Origin: Endomychus coccineus
Taxonomy: Eukaryota > Arthropoda > Insecta > Coleoptera > Endomychidae
Reading direction: 5' to 3'
Assembly: GCA_958510875.1 (NCBI GenBank)
Contig: OY294067.1
Location: 146,477,743-146,541,742, forward strand
DNA: 64,000 nt
The translations under genes were made by a program, and so were the position numbers. The notes beneath the pieces are model-generated. The model was not told where the DNA came from and ran no database searches. It saw only the letters and a list, made by a program, of their open reading frames with translations. Positions 46,896 to 59,400 of the stretch are shown piece by piece (positions within the stretch are counted from its first letter, which is position 1; the number at the start of each line of letters is the position of its first letter).

Positions 46896-47465
46896 TCCTA
46901 AAACAATATATTCTGTTAAATAAGCTTATACTGTTCCACTTTAGTTACTTCTGAGAACATGTATATATAAATACTTCAATACCCTCAGCCTCCTCAATGA
47001 GTCTTAACTAGAAGGTTTATATGTGAAACTCAGGATGAGCAGATCGAAAAGTAAAATACATGCTCCAATTCCTGATGGATGCAAGGCCGAATAAGAGATT
47101 GAGAATATATGAATGAAAATTGATATTGGAAATAACATCGATTATATCGAAAATTAATAATTCATAATTTATATCAAATTGAATTGGAATTGCACATTAC
47201 TAGTTCGTGGCAATCACATTCACAGAACAAAGTGAGCCACAGTCAGTCTCGTTTGCATAGCCTCATTCCTATGCGAAATCCCTCATTATACAAGTCTATT
47301 GCTTAGATCAGTTAGTGAAATAAAATATGTTTTTATTCTACGCTCTCACTGCTACGTTAATGTATAGCATTACCACTTTAACTATAGTACACAAAATATT
47401 GGACTGACCATATCTGCCATGTCCCGGTACAGCTAGGGATAACCAAATTTTATACTTCGACTATC
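46896..47465. other. Intergenic DNA
   Basis: No recognisable gene or repeat. Confidence 0.35.
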
Positions 47466-47469
47466 TATA

Positions 47470-47530
47470 TGTTACGGTTAATACGAGAAATTAGTTAATT
47501 CGTGAATTAGCCATCTAAAACGCGAATCAA
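47470..47530 (+). repeat. Left TIR of the Ginger-like element
   Basis: TGTTACGGTTAATACGAG followed by AAATTAG.TAATTCG. It matches the reverse complement of 51037-51097. Confidence 0.8.
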
Positions 47531-47649
47531 TATGCCGGGGATAAAACCCGGATCTGCGTTAGTTTCTTGTATTATCCAACTTAAACCGGGCAAAACGAGA
47601 ATTATCTAAGAGCAACCTATAGATCGTTCCAATGTTGCATCATCTTAAC

Positions 47650-49260
47650 ATGGCTGGTGATATTAGAAGTGCAAACAACTTTAAAACGCGTTTTAATAAA
47701 GAATTTTTGAAAATTGCAGTTACAAAAAGTGCCAATACATATTATTCAAGCAGTGATGAATATAGGAAAATGGATGAATGTGTTAAATAGGCAAAAGATA
47801 CAACCTCCAAAACTTCTCAGAATATCGGCGTATGAAATGTTACGATGTATGTGCCATAGACGGCGTTCAAAAATTAATTAATTCGATCAAACCAAATGAA
47901 CAATACTTTGAATATTATGTGGCAAATGGGGATGTGTTTGATACTATTCATAAACCTCATTCAGCTATTCGACATGGTGGTCGCCATAGAATGGTTATGG
48001 AACTGAATAAAAGGTACAAAAATATTACGCAAGAAAGTGTTTCCATTTATTTCAGCCTGTGCACATCATGCCTAATGTAACAAAAATCTATGTGGGAGTA
48101 ATTGGTCGTAAAACCCAATATACATTCGGAAATGAGCAGCCGATGTCATCTGAATGCAGTCAAATCCTGACGGGCTTTATAAATTCATATTAGTCTATCA
48201 GGACCAAACAGAACAATTTTCGGTATAGAGCTGAAGATTGCTTCATTAGATTTCAAACTGGCCAAAGAGGTTATTGAGGGAATCTGTACTGAAAAAGAGC
48301 TGTTGGATATAGTGAAAAATACCAGCATGGAAAAAAACTTCTTAAACAAAAATACCGTAGGAGTAAATAAAAATATATCCCATGCTGAGGAAATGGGCAT
48401 TGATGAGGAGAATAAACGAACATTAATAAACAAGAATACAGATTCAGAAGATGCCTATCAAATAATAAATGGAGAAGTTGAAATGATACAGGAGGAGAAC
48501 GGAGTAAAAAATATTGAAAGCATTGAGACACATGACATAGCAAATAAAAATATACACTTAGAAATAATTGAAATATCAGAGTGAACAGAAACGGTTGAAA
48601 ATGACCAAAACACTTTCTTTCAAGTAATTGAAGTTCACAAAAACAAGGACATGCAGGGTATTATTGGTATTGGAAACAATAATAAAGTAGGAGAAGAAGG
48701 AGAAGGAAATGACCCAAATGATGTGTCGAATCTTGTCTATCTTCGTCAGATTTTAGGAAGTGAAAGTTATGATATCTGAGTGAAGCAGTTCAGTATCTTG
48801 GTGAATAGAGCACAAGCTAAAAAATGTACAGGAGAGAATCTGAAAAATGAAGCGTATATCAAATGAGACATTTCAATCTTGTGGCGTAGGGGACACTGTC
48901 AGAGTACTGATTCTAGATTTGGATAGAGGACGGTGTGAACTTAATTATACATTGATTACGATTGTTCTCTCTGAAAATGACGACGGATATCATGAATAAG
49001 ACAACGAAAACGGCACTTTCCGTGAAAAATATTCCAGAAATCAATTCGCTGTCTGCAAAAGAAAGTTAATTCCATGAGAGTGCGTGTCAAGTGAAAAAAA
49101 TCAGCAAGAGAAATTGCAAAAAAATTGTTGGTTTTATGGGGACAGGGACACCAAATATGTTATTGTGAAGGCAAATGTTCGACCAGAAAAAGTGTACATG
49201 TAGGTCAGTTACATAATCACAAGTGCAATCCAAGTCTATCCTGTTCCAGTAAGTAACTAG
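47650..49260 (+). pseudogene. KRBA2-like integrase gene relic
   Basis: The coding starts at ATG 47650 with a short N-terminal region ending in TYYSSSDEYRKMDECVK, as in KRAB-A domain-containing protein 2-like proteins of insects. After a frameshift at about 47820, MKCYDVCAIDGVQKLI leads into the integrase zinc-binding segment with DTIHKPHSAIRHGGRHRM and SLCTSCLM (His, His, Cys, Cys). The catalytic DDE core is deleted (about 48065-48190). Coding resumes with a 93-codon acidic linker (48303-48584), then a GVGDTVRVLILDLDRGR-like segment (about 48883-48930) and a Cys-rich tail CYCEGKCSTRK...NPSLSC (about 49160-49245). KRBA2-like integrases are related to Ginger transposases, which fits the flanking TIRs. 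Several stops make it dead. Confidence 0.78.
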
Positions 49261-49879
49261 CTATGTACCTACCCGTATTTTCATCTAAACTTTAACTATT
49301 TGGTTTTTAAATAATAATAATTTTTTTATTTTATTTAGCAAAGCTTCGTTACTTTGAGTTAGCAAAAAAATCACCATGATGATGTTTTTTTGTAAATACA
49401 ACTTTAATTAATACGACGGCAAAGATGAAAAGTTCCTGAAAATGAAACAGACGGCGCCACAATCGAAAGTCTCATGTGGCATTTGTGATGTACCACTATC
49501 TTTAAGTAGAACGCATTAAAATTCTCAGGCTGATATGTCATTCGCTTTTGCTCTGACATCCATCAAAAGCTAGCAGCTTCGAAGATTTATGTAAACATAT
49601 ATCTATGTTTTCGGCCTTTACGTAGTGTAAATTCATAATATTTCGGAAGTTGGAGAATAAAACTCGAATTTTACACAAAACTTTTAACATTCGATTTAAA
49701 AATGCTGACAAATTGTTTCACCACACTGTGGCATTCTCAAAGCAAGAAGTTATCAACTACAGCTGAATCTAAACGTATGTTCTTAAATATCAGGGATCAG
49801 AATTTGAGTTTTATTATTCAACTCCCGAAAAATTTTTGTAAACATTTAACAAGTGAATTTCGCGTCTTGATTTAACATT

Positions 49880-50740
49880 ATTATTTGCGTGGGAAAAACA
49901 TTACGCACACCAAAGCATCTCTTGTTGAACATTATGAGAATTCTTTACCATTGATTGGAACAATTCACAAGTGGTACACTGATTTTTGTTGTGGTAGTAT
50001 GACCACAAAGGACGCCGAAAGTTCTGGTCGTCTGATTGGGGTTACAACGTCAGAAATCGTAGATAAATCCATGGTATGATATTGAACAATCGGCGAGATG
50101 AAGTGCACGAGATGGCGAAGGCTATGTATGGACATCTCAACTGAACGGGAGCGGAACATTTTGCATAAATTTTTGAATATGAGAAAGCTATCTGCCAGAT
50201 GATATGTCACAACTTCAAAAGTGTTTGGGATGTTCAAGAGCTATCAGAAGAACTGCTTGTGCCATTTCGTAACCGCGGATGAAACATGGACCCTTCACAA
50301 CACACCAGAGACCAAAGAACAGTCGAAAAAGTGGAATCGTCTTGCCGAATGGCAGAACGGTTTATCGGCCAACAGTCATGGCGACAGCTTTTTGGGATGA
50401 ACACGATAGCGTTCATATCGGTAACTCCAAAATGGACAAAACGATTACAGGCGTATATTATGCTGAACTGTTGAATCGATTCAACTCCGATTAGGAGCGA
50501 TAGCGGCCACATTTGGCAAAAGAAATGTGCTCTCCCTCTAGGACAACGCCCCGATTTGGCTCCAACGATAAGGTCATCGCTGAAACAAACGGCTGTTTTG
50601 AAGGATTGCCGAAATCGTATTAATTGGAAGGAATCGAAAAATTGGAAGAACGTTGGAAGTGTATCGGGCTACAAGTTAATTATGTTGAGAAATAAAATAA
50701 GTCTTGACCAAATAAACCATTTCTAGTTTAATTTTTCAGG
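49880..50740 (+). pseudogene. Mariner transposase relic (DD34D type)
   Basis: The N-terminal part reads SLVEHYENSLPLIGTIHKWY with GSMTTKDAESSGR. After frameshifts, HKFLNMRKLSAR, CAISXPRMKHGPFTTHQRPKN-like text and MATAFWDEHDSVHIG (about 50368-50415, catalytic core) are followed by TITGVYYAELLNRFNSD. The second Asp region is visible as QDNAP (about 50538-50552), but the third catalytic part is deleted. The order and words match mariner transposases of the SETMAR type. It lies inside the Ginger-like element and is shorter than the usual length of about 345 residues. Confidence 0.8.
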
Positions 50741-51036
50741 GACTTCTCACGTTGCCCTAGTATTTCATAATTCAATTTAATTATCGTATTTCGAGAGATG
50801 AAGTTAACGGAATAATTTGAAACAGTGTGCTTCCGTAAAAAAATTTCATCTCAGTACATCCGCACACTTATGAATGTGACAGTCTTGCTTGCTTCCCATA
50901 TCATCCAGCTAATTCGCAAAAGAACCAAGTTTTATCGGATATAACCGATCATATTGCATAATTCGGGTTCTAAGCGGATAACTTGCTAAATTCTTGAAAT
51001 ACATCTGTTTCTTTCCGTATTAATCGGCTGTACTGG

Positions 51037-51097
51037 TTAATTCGTGTTTTAGCAGGTTAATTCGCGAATTCGCTAATTTCTCGTATTAACCGTAACA
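51037..51097 (-). repeat. Right TIR of the Ginger-like element
   Basis: It ends CTCGTATTAACCGTAACA, the exact complement of the left tip, and is followed by TATA. Confidence 0.8.
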
Positions 51098-51312
51098 TAT
51101 ATACACTCTTAAGAAAATTGTAGCCCCACACAATACATTGAATTTGATTTTCATCTCATCGTATATAAGTATATCACTGTTTTCAATGAAGTAAGGTGAG
51201 GTTAGGACTTGTTGAAGAAGTGGTAAAGTGCGATTTGAATAACATGATATTGTCAAGGATTTTATAATCGGAATAAGCTTTTGTTCTGACAGTTATTTAT
51301 GTTTGATAGTAG

Positions 51313-52157
51313 TAGTCGGGTCAAATTAGACGAAACAAGTAGAAAAGCTGGGAAATTTTGCGGGCAGCTCCGATCGACTCCGGGTTTTTTGCAAAATTTT
51401 TTTCTGAACGGATTTACAATGTTCCCGAAAAAAAACTAATATGTACTTTTCATTTTTCAATTGTTATAGAGGAATATAGAGGAAAATGACAACCATGGCT
51501 GGAAATGCCCACTCGGGGTTTTTTTGAGGTCGCTGATCACGATCCCGGAGTAGGATTTTCCATTTTTCGATTTATTGGCCAGTATTGGCCAATGTTGATG
51601 GTCAAAACGCGGAAATTTTGCAACTTTCAACGAAAATGGCTAGAAACTAGGGGGTTTCGAGGTGATTGAGCATGACGTGACTGTTGAATTTTATTGTGTT
51701 TATTATGTAATTAAGTTTATTGTGTAAACGACATCATTTTTTGGAATAATTAATAAATAGTTAATTATTCATCCACAAATTATTTTTTTTTACATCCACA
51801 AATTACGAATTTCAAGTATTCATATTCTTTTCTATTGTTCCATATCAACACAGATATTTTGAAAAAAAAAATTTTTTCTCCATAGATTTCAATTTGCGTT
51901 TGGGCAGTATTACGAGTGGGCATTTCCAGCCATTGTTGGCATGATTTCAAAATTTCAGAAATTTCCCAATTTTTTGATCATGAAAATTGGCCATTTTCCT
52001 CTATATTCCTCTATAACAATTGAAAAATGGAAGAGCACATATTAGTTTTTTTTTCGGGAATGTTGTAAATCCGTTCAAGAACATTTTGCAATGAACCCGG
52101 AGTCGATCGGAGTTGCCCGCAAATTATCGCTGCTTTTTTGCTAATATGACTCGACTA
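51313..52157. mobile_element. Fold-back MITE with TAGTCGGG termini
   Basis: Left arm (51313-51510) and right arm (about 51980-52157) are reverse complements. Shared blocks include CTCCGATCGACTCCGGGTT and TTGTTATAGAGGAATATAG. The interior carries GAGGTCGCTGATCACGATCC (about 51529), which resembles the GGGTCGCTGAATACGATTCC word in the 6508-7151 element. There is no coding capacity. Confidence 0.78.
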
Positions 52158-52530
52158 TAGGGTAAATCACAAACTGAGTAGTCTAAACATATCAGTGTGC
52201 TTCAAATGTTTCATGCCCTGTAGCGTTGGATACATTTCATTTCACAACTAATCTTGTCTTCTAAATCCTTGAACAAATAATTCGAAATTAAAATACAACA
52301 ATGAGATCTGCAACAGTTCGTGTGCAACATGAAATTTAGAGTGCAGAACAAACTCTGATCTATATATTTCGAGCTTCAAATAAATAATGCATTGAAACAA
52401 CATAGGTTCATGCCACATCTGTGACTTTGAAGTTATCGCTTAATTCAACAACGCTTCACATAGATATTCAATATTTCTAATTTGCGCTATATTTATGAAT
52501 GTCCAAAGATTCTATCTTTCCAATATTTAC

Positions 52531-52752
52531 CTAGTCAAGCACTTCTTTGAACTTGAATTCCATGTGTATCCCCATTTGCAAGCACACTTGTAAGTCCCTG
52601 GGAGGTTAATACATGCTTGAGTTCCCAGATCGCAATTATGTACGACCCCGGTGCACTCATCGATATCTACACAAATTCCAAACATTGAATTCCACTCAAA
52701 TCCTGGCGAAGGGCAGCCGCAAGTCATGTTCCATCTATTCAAAATCATATCG
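52531..52752 (-). CDS. Exon encoding calcium-binding EGF repeat of an extracellular protein
   Basis: The exon is 222 bp with acceptor TTTTCAG before 52752 and donor GTAAAT after 52531, phase 2 at both ends. It encodes the end of one EGF module (CGCPSPGFEW...C) and then a complete calcium-binding EGF module. The latter has the DIDEC start, Cys pairs, the Asn/aromatic signature NLPGTYKCACKWGY and a last Cys in KKCL. Such modules occur in fibrillin-like and other secreted matrix proteins. No stop, frameshift or transposon word is present, so this is the best host exon in the window. Neighbouring exons must lie beyond the transposons on either side, so the gene's introns are probably large. The parent gene is not identified. 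Confidence 0.75.
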
Positions 52753-53338
52753 CTGAAAATGAGTGAATATTACTCTGGAATACCTTCTGCTCAAGATATG
52801 CATTTATTGATATTGATTAACATACAATTCCGAAATACCAAGAAGCTGCGCAAGATAATTTCATATGTCATGTACGTACATATTTGATGATAGGGATATT
52901 AAGAACGTTCAAACATATTGCAGCAAGTAGTTCTCGCTTTTCAATGAATTTTATATATACCTCTAATTAGTTCAGGTAAACTGTAGATTAAATGGAAAAT
53001 CTAATATTATTGTTGTTGGAATCAGAATGTAGAAGGTCTAGAACAAGTGAGAAGCAGTCAAGGCATCCTTGAAAATAATTCTGGAGAAAAAAATTATTTT
53101 TATAGAATAAAAAAATCGTACAATATACTGAGATTTGAATCATAAGAATATCATGACCGAACTGATATGTATGCAGCAGAGTACGTATATGTAATTTCAA
53201 GTGTACCATACAAGTCAGCACTATATGGATATATGATAATTCTAGACTATTGATGTTTATAATACGATGATGTTTTCTTAAAACATAACTCCTCCCTGCT
53301 CAGAGAAATCAAAACGGAGGATGAGTAAATTGATTGAT
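52753..53338. other. Non-coding DNA between EGF exon and errantivirus-like element
   Basis: No gene was recognised. The expected LTR of the neighbouring element should lie near 53250-53338 but could not be delimited. Confidence 0.35.
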
Positions 53339-54980
53339 TACTCATCATTGTCCTGTATAGCTGGTTGTACTGGTTGAACTATAATTTCCTTGGCGGCTTC
53401 TATCCGGTGATCTTTTGGTGATGATTTATTTGATTTTGTTAGTTTATTCTTAATTAATCGAAATTTGTCGAATAATTTGGAAGTCAATATAATGATGTAT
53501 AATGGAAATGCTCAATAATGAAATGAATTTTCTGGCATGTCCTTGAGGGTTATTTGCCGAATTTCTCGTTGTTCTTTCATTAACTGACGTAGTCGGTCCA
53601 AAGCTACGTCGTGTAGGATTAATTGTTGGCTCGAATGGTTGGTAGCTTTCGATGTAGATACATCAGGTAATAACAGTGCTTGTCAAGCGATAATGTGTTC
53701 ATTAATTTGATATAGGCTTTTTGGTGTTTGAAAACTGGAATTGATGGGTTGCTCGATTGGGAAGGTGCCTCTGAAAGTAGTAAAGTCGGATTTGTGACAT
53801 GTGAACTTAAACTCGACCGCTTCTGGTAAAAAATGCATTGAAGAGATTCGTTCGATTATTTCTTGATCGACCAAAACTGGAACTTGATGACATGCTGTAC
53901 CATTTGATTTCTTCAGCTGAAGGAGTTGGTGTGTGAGGTTATTTAGAGTTCTTTGTTGTATGGATCTTCTGTTGACACAGTAATATATTGGGTGGATGTT
54001 TTTGCATTCTTCATCTTCCCCAGAGCCTGATAAGGTTTGAAAAGGTCAAGGGTGGTTTTGTCTTCAGTGGGTGAAAAATGCAAATGTTCATAGGAATAAG
54101 TTTGGGGGTAGACAATTGGAAAGTGAATCAAGAAGACTAATTGGTTCATGGAGTGATATGACTCAACATCTAATATTTCATAGTATTCAGAAATGTTTTG
54201 CAGATTGTCACCAAACATCAACACATCAGAGGAATGATGTTTCAGGAGTTTTTGTTTAATGAAGTTTATTACTAATTTTCAACATGCTGTTATGCACGAA
54301 TTTAAGTATCGTAAATGTTACTGCATTTCCTAGATTACTCAATACTTGAAGAATTATAGTCAAGACAGAGTTTACATGATCGAAAGCATTTTAGGTTTTC
54401 TTAAATTGCTTTGATTGTATCAGCCATTTTCTTTTCGTTTTGTTAAATCAAGGATAAAATGACATTGTATTCCTCGAGAATTTTCTTAGTCAGTGAAATC
54501 TGCTTATTAAAATTTGATGCAATATTATTTTGGTTCGATTTCAAATCAGTAATAGCCTAGTCGTAACGATGACAATATTCCGAACCCAAATTGCCGGAAA
54601 TACTTTTGAAGATGATTAACCATTCATCAGACCTCGTTTAAATCTTTCATTTGGCTGACGAGATATGTATCTTTGTTCGGCAAGTTCTATCTGGAAAAAT
54701 GTGCTATATTGCGTAATTCAATGAAATAGAGTTCATGTTTTTCTGTTATTAATGTTTTAATTTTTGGAAATTGATCGGATATTATATTTTATGGTGTTTC
54801 GATTGGTATTAGGTCATAGTAATGGATAAACGTGTGATAACTTTTTTCAATTTTGGAAGCCCTAATTCAAGAGGAAAGTTACCGAAATTGAGATCGAGGC
54901 TGGTTAGTTTAATGACTTGCGCAATGTTGAGAGCCGTCATTCGTAGTATCCTATAAATTGATATTGTTTTCCTTTATTCC
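53339..54980 (-). pseudogene. Errantivirus-like env relic
   Basis: Minus-strand coding in many pieces lies between the end of pol and a TAA near 53339. A segment near 54560-54640 has the GNL..E.....YD.AI..L..NQ pattern typical of gypsy/errantivirus envelope proteins just after their cleavage site. The carboxy end is acidic (QDNDE). Envelope proteins of errantiviruses let some copies spread between cells. Here frequent stops and frameshifts mean no protein can be made. This is an endogenous insect retrovirus-like remnant, and only its presence and decay are reported. Confidence 0.55.
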
Positions 54981-57630
54981 AAAGGTTTCTCAGATTGCTT
55001 TCATGATAATATGCTACAGGTGTGTCAATAGTAATTTCTTCATCAGTTTGACCTGAGTACATTCTGAATTAGGGAGCTCATCACCAATGTTTGTTTTATG
55101 GTAGATTAATCCACTCAGTACATAAATCAGAGGATCTTGTCTATCCTCGTTTCATTTTTCTGTATTTGTTTCCTTTTGATTTCACATTTGCCGATTCAAA
55201 TTTTTGTATATTTCGACAGTGCATTCTACGTGCTACTTGATAATATTGGTGTACAATTTCTCGCTAAGGTCTAGTCGAACGGAGTGTTTGTATCTAAATG
55301 ACCGTTTATGACATTTATGGGACGTTGTTCAGTGCCTTAGTTGATGGAATGATTATATCCAAGGATTGCGTAAGGCATTTGATTCAGAATATTCAGATCC
55401 TTTTTGTTCCTCTGAGAATTCTTGGGTGTTCAAGAATAGTTGGATGAAATCTTCCAATAGCATCATTAGAATTATTGTTTGGTGGTGTCGTTTAATGAAG
55501 TTTGATTTTGTGCAATGAAACAAATTCTTTATTATAATATTCCTCAACTCGGTACCATTGTCTAACGTCAATAATCTCAGAATAACGTGATGGCTTATGG
55601 AATTTATAGATGCTCCAGTGACGTGAACAGATGATTGGGTACGCATGGGCATATTCGGAGAAGGTGTCTATACTAGTGAGACAAGTAGCAGCGTGATTGA
55701 TTTTGAATGATTTTTCAGCAGAAGTAGTGATATTTCAAATTCCTGCGTAGGTGTATTCCTATTACATTTCATCCTCAGACATTACTCACAGTTGTTGATA
55801 TATTTTATGATGCTACCTCTTATATTAGGCCAGTGACACGTCCGTTTTATCTGAGCTTCTGTTTCGGTTATCCCCCGCTTTAGCTTCGTGACACAATTCA
55901 ACAATTTCGTCTTGAGATTCTTCAATTACGTTATTACAAATAATAAGTTTCAAAGTTTGGCAACATCTTGGGATAAGATCTGTTCGGTCTATGTTTACAG
56001 CTAATGTTCTATTGGTTCTAGTGAATTTTTTGAATTTGTCTATTATTTCATATTCCAAGTTATTTTCAGGAACCTGTACAGAGGTCTTGGTCCTATTTTT
56101 GGAAGGTCTGATAAGTATTATTGGTAATCGTGGTGAATGTAAAATGACTTCTAGAAATATCTGATATGGGAAACTATTAATTGCTCTTTCACGACTAGTG
56201 TGAACAGTATTATTAACACCGTCATCGTTCGGATTTTCGACGTCGTTTAGATGGTTAGTTTCGTCTATATTACTTGTGACGGAATGTGTATCGTCTTGAT
56301 TATTTTCATTGTTATTATTTGTAATTTAATTTGTAGAAAAATTTCGTTCTTGGAGATTATCATTAAATTATTTTATGCGTATTCAAAGATATCATTAGCG
56401 TGAGATTCGTGAATTTTTACTTGATTTAGTGCTTCTGCATGACCATTCAAGGCTTTTATATAAAATAGTCCAATCGAATTGGTCCAATTTCAATCATATC
56501 ATATTTTTTTGGAAATAACCAACGTCAGGGTTTGTGGTCTGTATATATAAAGAACTTGCGACCATGAAGACATGCGCGTAAATATTTATTACAAGAAGTT
56601 TCAATTGCACTATAATTTGTTCAGCCTGATTTAATGTTATCGGTGCTCAGACTACAGGCTTATCTGTTGGTCCTCACGATAGTGCCGCACCTACAGCAAA
56701 TTGGCTAACATCTGTTGACAGATTAAAGTGTCGAGCAAGATCAAGATAGCACAATAGGGGTTCATTGTTTAATACATCTTTGCAAGTTTCAAAACATTGA
56801 ATATATGCTGAATTCAGGCTGATTTTCGCACCTTGCAAACCATGATGTTAGTGGTTTAGTAATTTCTGCCTAATCTGGAATGAATTTTCTATGATAGCCT
56901 AATAATCCTGAGAATCCTCTGATTTCGTTCACTCTCTTGTTGATAATCATGTGTTCCAGACAACCAGTTTTAGTTCCAAGAATTCACATTTATCTAGCTG
57001 TATTCTGAAATTACTCTCTCGTGGGCGTTGAAACATTTACTTTACAAACTAACTATGTGTTCTTGCAAAGATAATGACAGCACTATAATGTCGTCGAGAT
57101 ATACCAAACAAATTATACCTTGTAGTTCGCGTAAAACGTCATTCATCACACGTTGAAATGTATTTTTAAGCCGAATGGCATACTGAGATATTCATAATGA
57201 TCATTCTCAACATTGAATACGGTTTCTTGAATATCGTTTTTGAATGCATTTCTATTTGGTGGACGCATCGGCCTTCTTCGGCACCACTCAAATTGGGAGA
57301 ACCAAGGTGAATTGCTGGGTCTTATAATATTTTGTTCGAACATTCTCTGAATTTGGGAGTTCACTTCGTCTTTGTAAATGAATGGATAGCGATAAGTTTT
57401 TTGGTGATCTGATATATCATCGTGTGTTCTTATTTGGTATTTAACTTGGTTAGTGAAAGTGGGATGGTTACTGCCAAATTGAAATAAGTATGACAATTCT
57501 GGACAAAAATACATAATTTGATATTTCTCTCCTTCGTTCATGTAGTCGGTGCTTCTGATTATATTGTTAATATTTTGATTCCCATGAAACGTATCATTTG
57601 GCTCTACATCCATGTGGAAGAATTCAAAAT
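54981..57630 (-). pseudogene. Errantivirus-like gypsy pol relic (RT, RNase H, integrase)
   Basis: A 155-codon frame (57146-57613) holds the RT start: YRYPFIYKDEVNSQIQRM, IIRPSNSPW, then after an internal deletion [20 protein letters not shown]. The catalytic box YLDDIIV is at about 57082-57102. RNase H is visible as LSTDVSQFAVGAAL (about 56700-56745). Integrase remnants lie at 55350-56280, including a short NGTELR segment after the second Asp position at about 55555. Stops and deletions are numerous. The layout RT, RNase H, integrase, then env is that of errantiviruses. Confidence 0.75.
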
Positions 57631-57649
57631 TAATGTTGACTGGTATTGA

Positions 57650-59200
57650 TTAGATTGGATATAGTATCGTTGAATTCTTAGCCTCTAGTGAATTATTACG
57701 AATTTCTAGGTTAGCTCATCCATTTCAGGATATTGTTGAAGTTTCGTGTATTACGGAATTTTGAATCACTTGTTGAGGAACTAAGATTCCACTTGAAGGC
57801 ATCGTAGCAGGGATATGATTATCGACAGAGTATTCCCCAGCAATATGCTTTCTACGAACCATTTTGTGTGGGAATGTATGTACTTGATTGGTATTTTGGT
57901 ATTCGGAGCTATAACATGTAAATTTATAGAATCTAATTGTGCGTCCAAAGATCGGATAAGATTGATTATGAATAGTCCTCTGAAAATATTATGGAATTTA
58001 TGGGAATGAAATGTTAGATCGGTGTTTTGCTTGAACTCCTTGAATGCTGATACTGTAATACACGTGTTGTGCTTTGAGGAAGCAAAAGAAGTCGAAACGA
58101 TAAACGGCTAATGAATTGTATATTTATTGAAATATTTGTTCATTATTTCGGGGCTTAAAAAAGATTTGGCTGGACCAGTATCAATTAATAATTCCAGCAT
58201 GAATTGTGTATGTCGATAGTAGGTAGTTTTTGTTTGTCAAAAGAATTATTGAATTCTACTATGGGTTCGGATCTTGAGACGTGTTCTTGTGAAAATCCTG
58301 ATGTTATTCTTCAAGAAACTCATAATCTCAATTATTATCGTATTCCTGATGATATCCTTCATCAGTATCGTGAGAACACTCTATATAGTTCTCATCTGCA
58401 AACTCTGTTTGTTCTTTGTTATACAATTCTTCAGCATGCGAATTTTTTTTGCGTTCGTATTGAAATTTCAATTCCGTATACTTTGTGGTCATACTCATGG
58501 GTGCTGGTCTATATGGGAACGTTGCGTTTGGTTTGGGCTTGGAAACACTCGGTGGTTTATCGAATACTTGTTCATTCGTAGAGAATTGTTGTGGTGTCTG
58601 TCTATGTGGTGGTTGAACATTTACGGGACCAGTATGAAAAGATGATCTAAATTTGGAATTTGGCTGAGAGGAGAGAGGATTGTGGGGCAAAATCGTTCGA
58701 AAGGTTATTCCGTGACTATTAATTGTGGTGTACTTGGCGACACATATATTTTTCTTTGCTGCATATTATCGGGTTGTTGAATATTATTTGGAAGTTCATT
58801 TTTTTGTTCGGTTCCTATGTACGGACCATAATTCCGTAACTGTTCCATAAACCTGCTGAGATACTTCCAGGCTTGATTTCTATACATCTGAATTTGCATA
58901 AATTCATATCGTTCCAGAGAATATCGAGATTCTTGGAAATGATGTTTAATACCATCCTCACACCACGGTCATGAAACTGATAAGGGGTTTCATGTTGCAA
59001 CTGCTTTAGGTTATTCAAGTCTAGATGTGAACAAGTTTCATTCCTAGGATCGCTAAAGTATCTTGTCAGTTCATTTCTCATCTCTTGAATGATACTAGCA
59101 AACCTTATGATAACAACTTCCCTTGCAGGTCCTCTCAATTTTCTTATTGAAGTATAAAAAATTATTGTGTTCTGGAAAAATTATTAACATTTTGTTGATC
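57650..59200 (-). pseudogene. Errantivirus-like gag relic
   Basis: The upstream capsid part is at 58815-59138 (RGPAREVVIIRFASIIQE, ELTRYFSDPRNE). Low-complexity Asn/Gln/Pro-rich sequence with aromatic spacers follows at 58328-58900, including PLSSQPNSKFRSSF. This matches gypsy-lineage gag in order and composition and lacks CCHC knuckles, as is usual for errantivirus gag. The protease should fall at 57650-58250, where only stop-rich fragments such as a possible LLIDTGPAK-like word (complement of about 58160-58195) are seen. Confidence 0.65.
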
Positions 59201-59400
59201 AAAGAAGAATGTAACTATACTATCGATATTCTCCAAAAAGAATTTCAATTTGAAAAGTCGTCAATTCTGGAATTTTTTCAGTGAAATTTGGTACTTGAGT
59301 CATCTTGTATGAATTTTGTTCAACTTGAACTGATTCGGATGTAATGTTATAATTATTCTTTATATCACTATTGCTTGATTTGTCTTCACAAAATGATCGA
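59201..59400. other. AT-rich flank of the errantivirus-like element
   Basis: It may contain the 5' LTR of the minus-strand element, but no repeat partner was found. Confidence 0.3.

Larger units (their letters stand above)
47470..51097 (+). mobile_element. Ginger-like DNA transposon relic
   Basis: Terminal inverted repeats begin TGTTACGGTTAATACGAG at 47470 and the complement ends at 51097; similarity continues inward for about 60 bp with repeated TTAATTCG/CGAATTAA words. The flanks carry a 4-bp duplication TATA (47466-47469 and 51098-51101). TGTNR...YNACA tips and 4-bp duplications are, from published descriptions, the hallmark of Ginger elements, cut-and-paste transposons that use a gypsy-like integrase. 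The element contains a KRBA2-type integrase relic (47650-49260) and a mariner relic (49880-50740). It is inactive. Confidence 0.75.

Noticed and set aside
48185..48543. Two overlapping minus-strand frames rich in Phe and Leu
   Set aside because: They are antisense to the acidic linker of the KRBA2-like relic and have no motif of their own.
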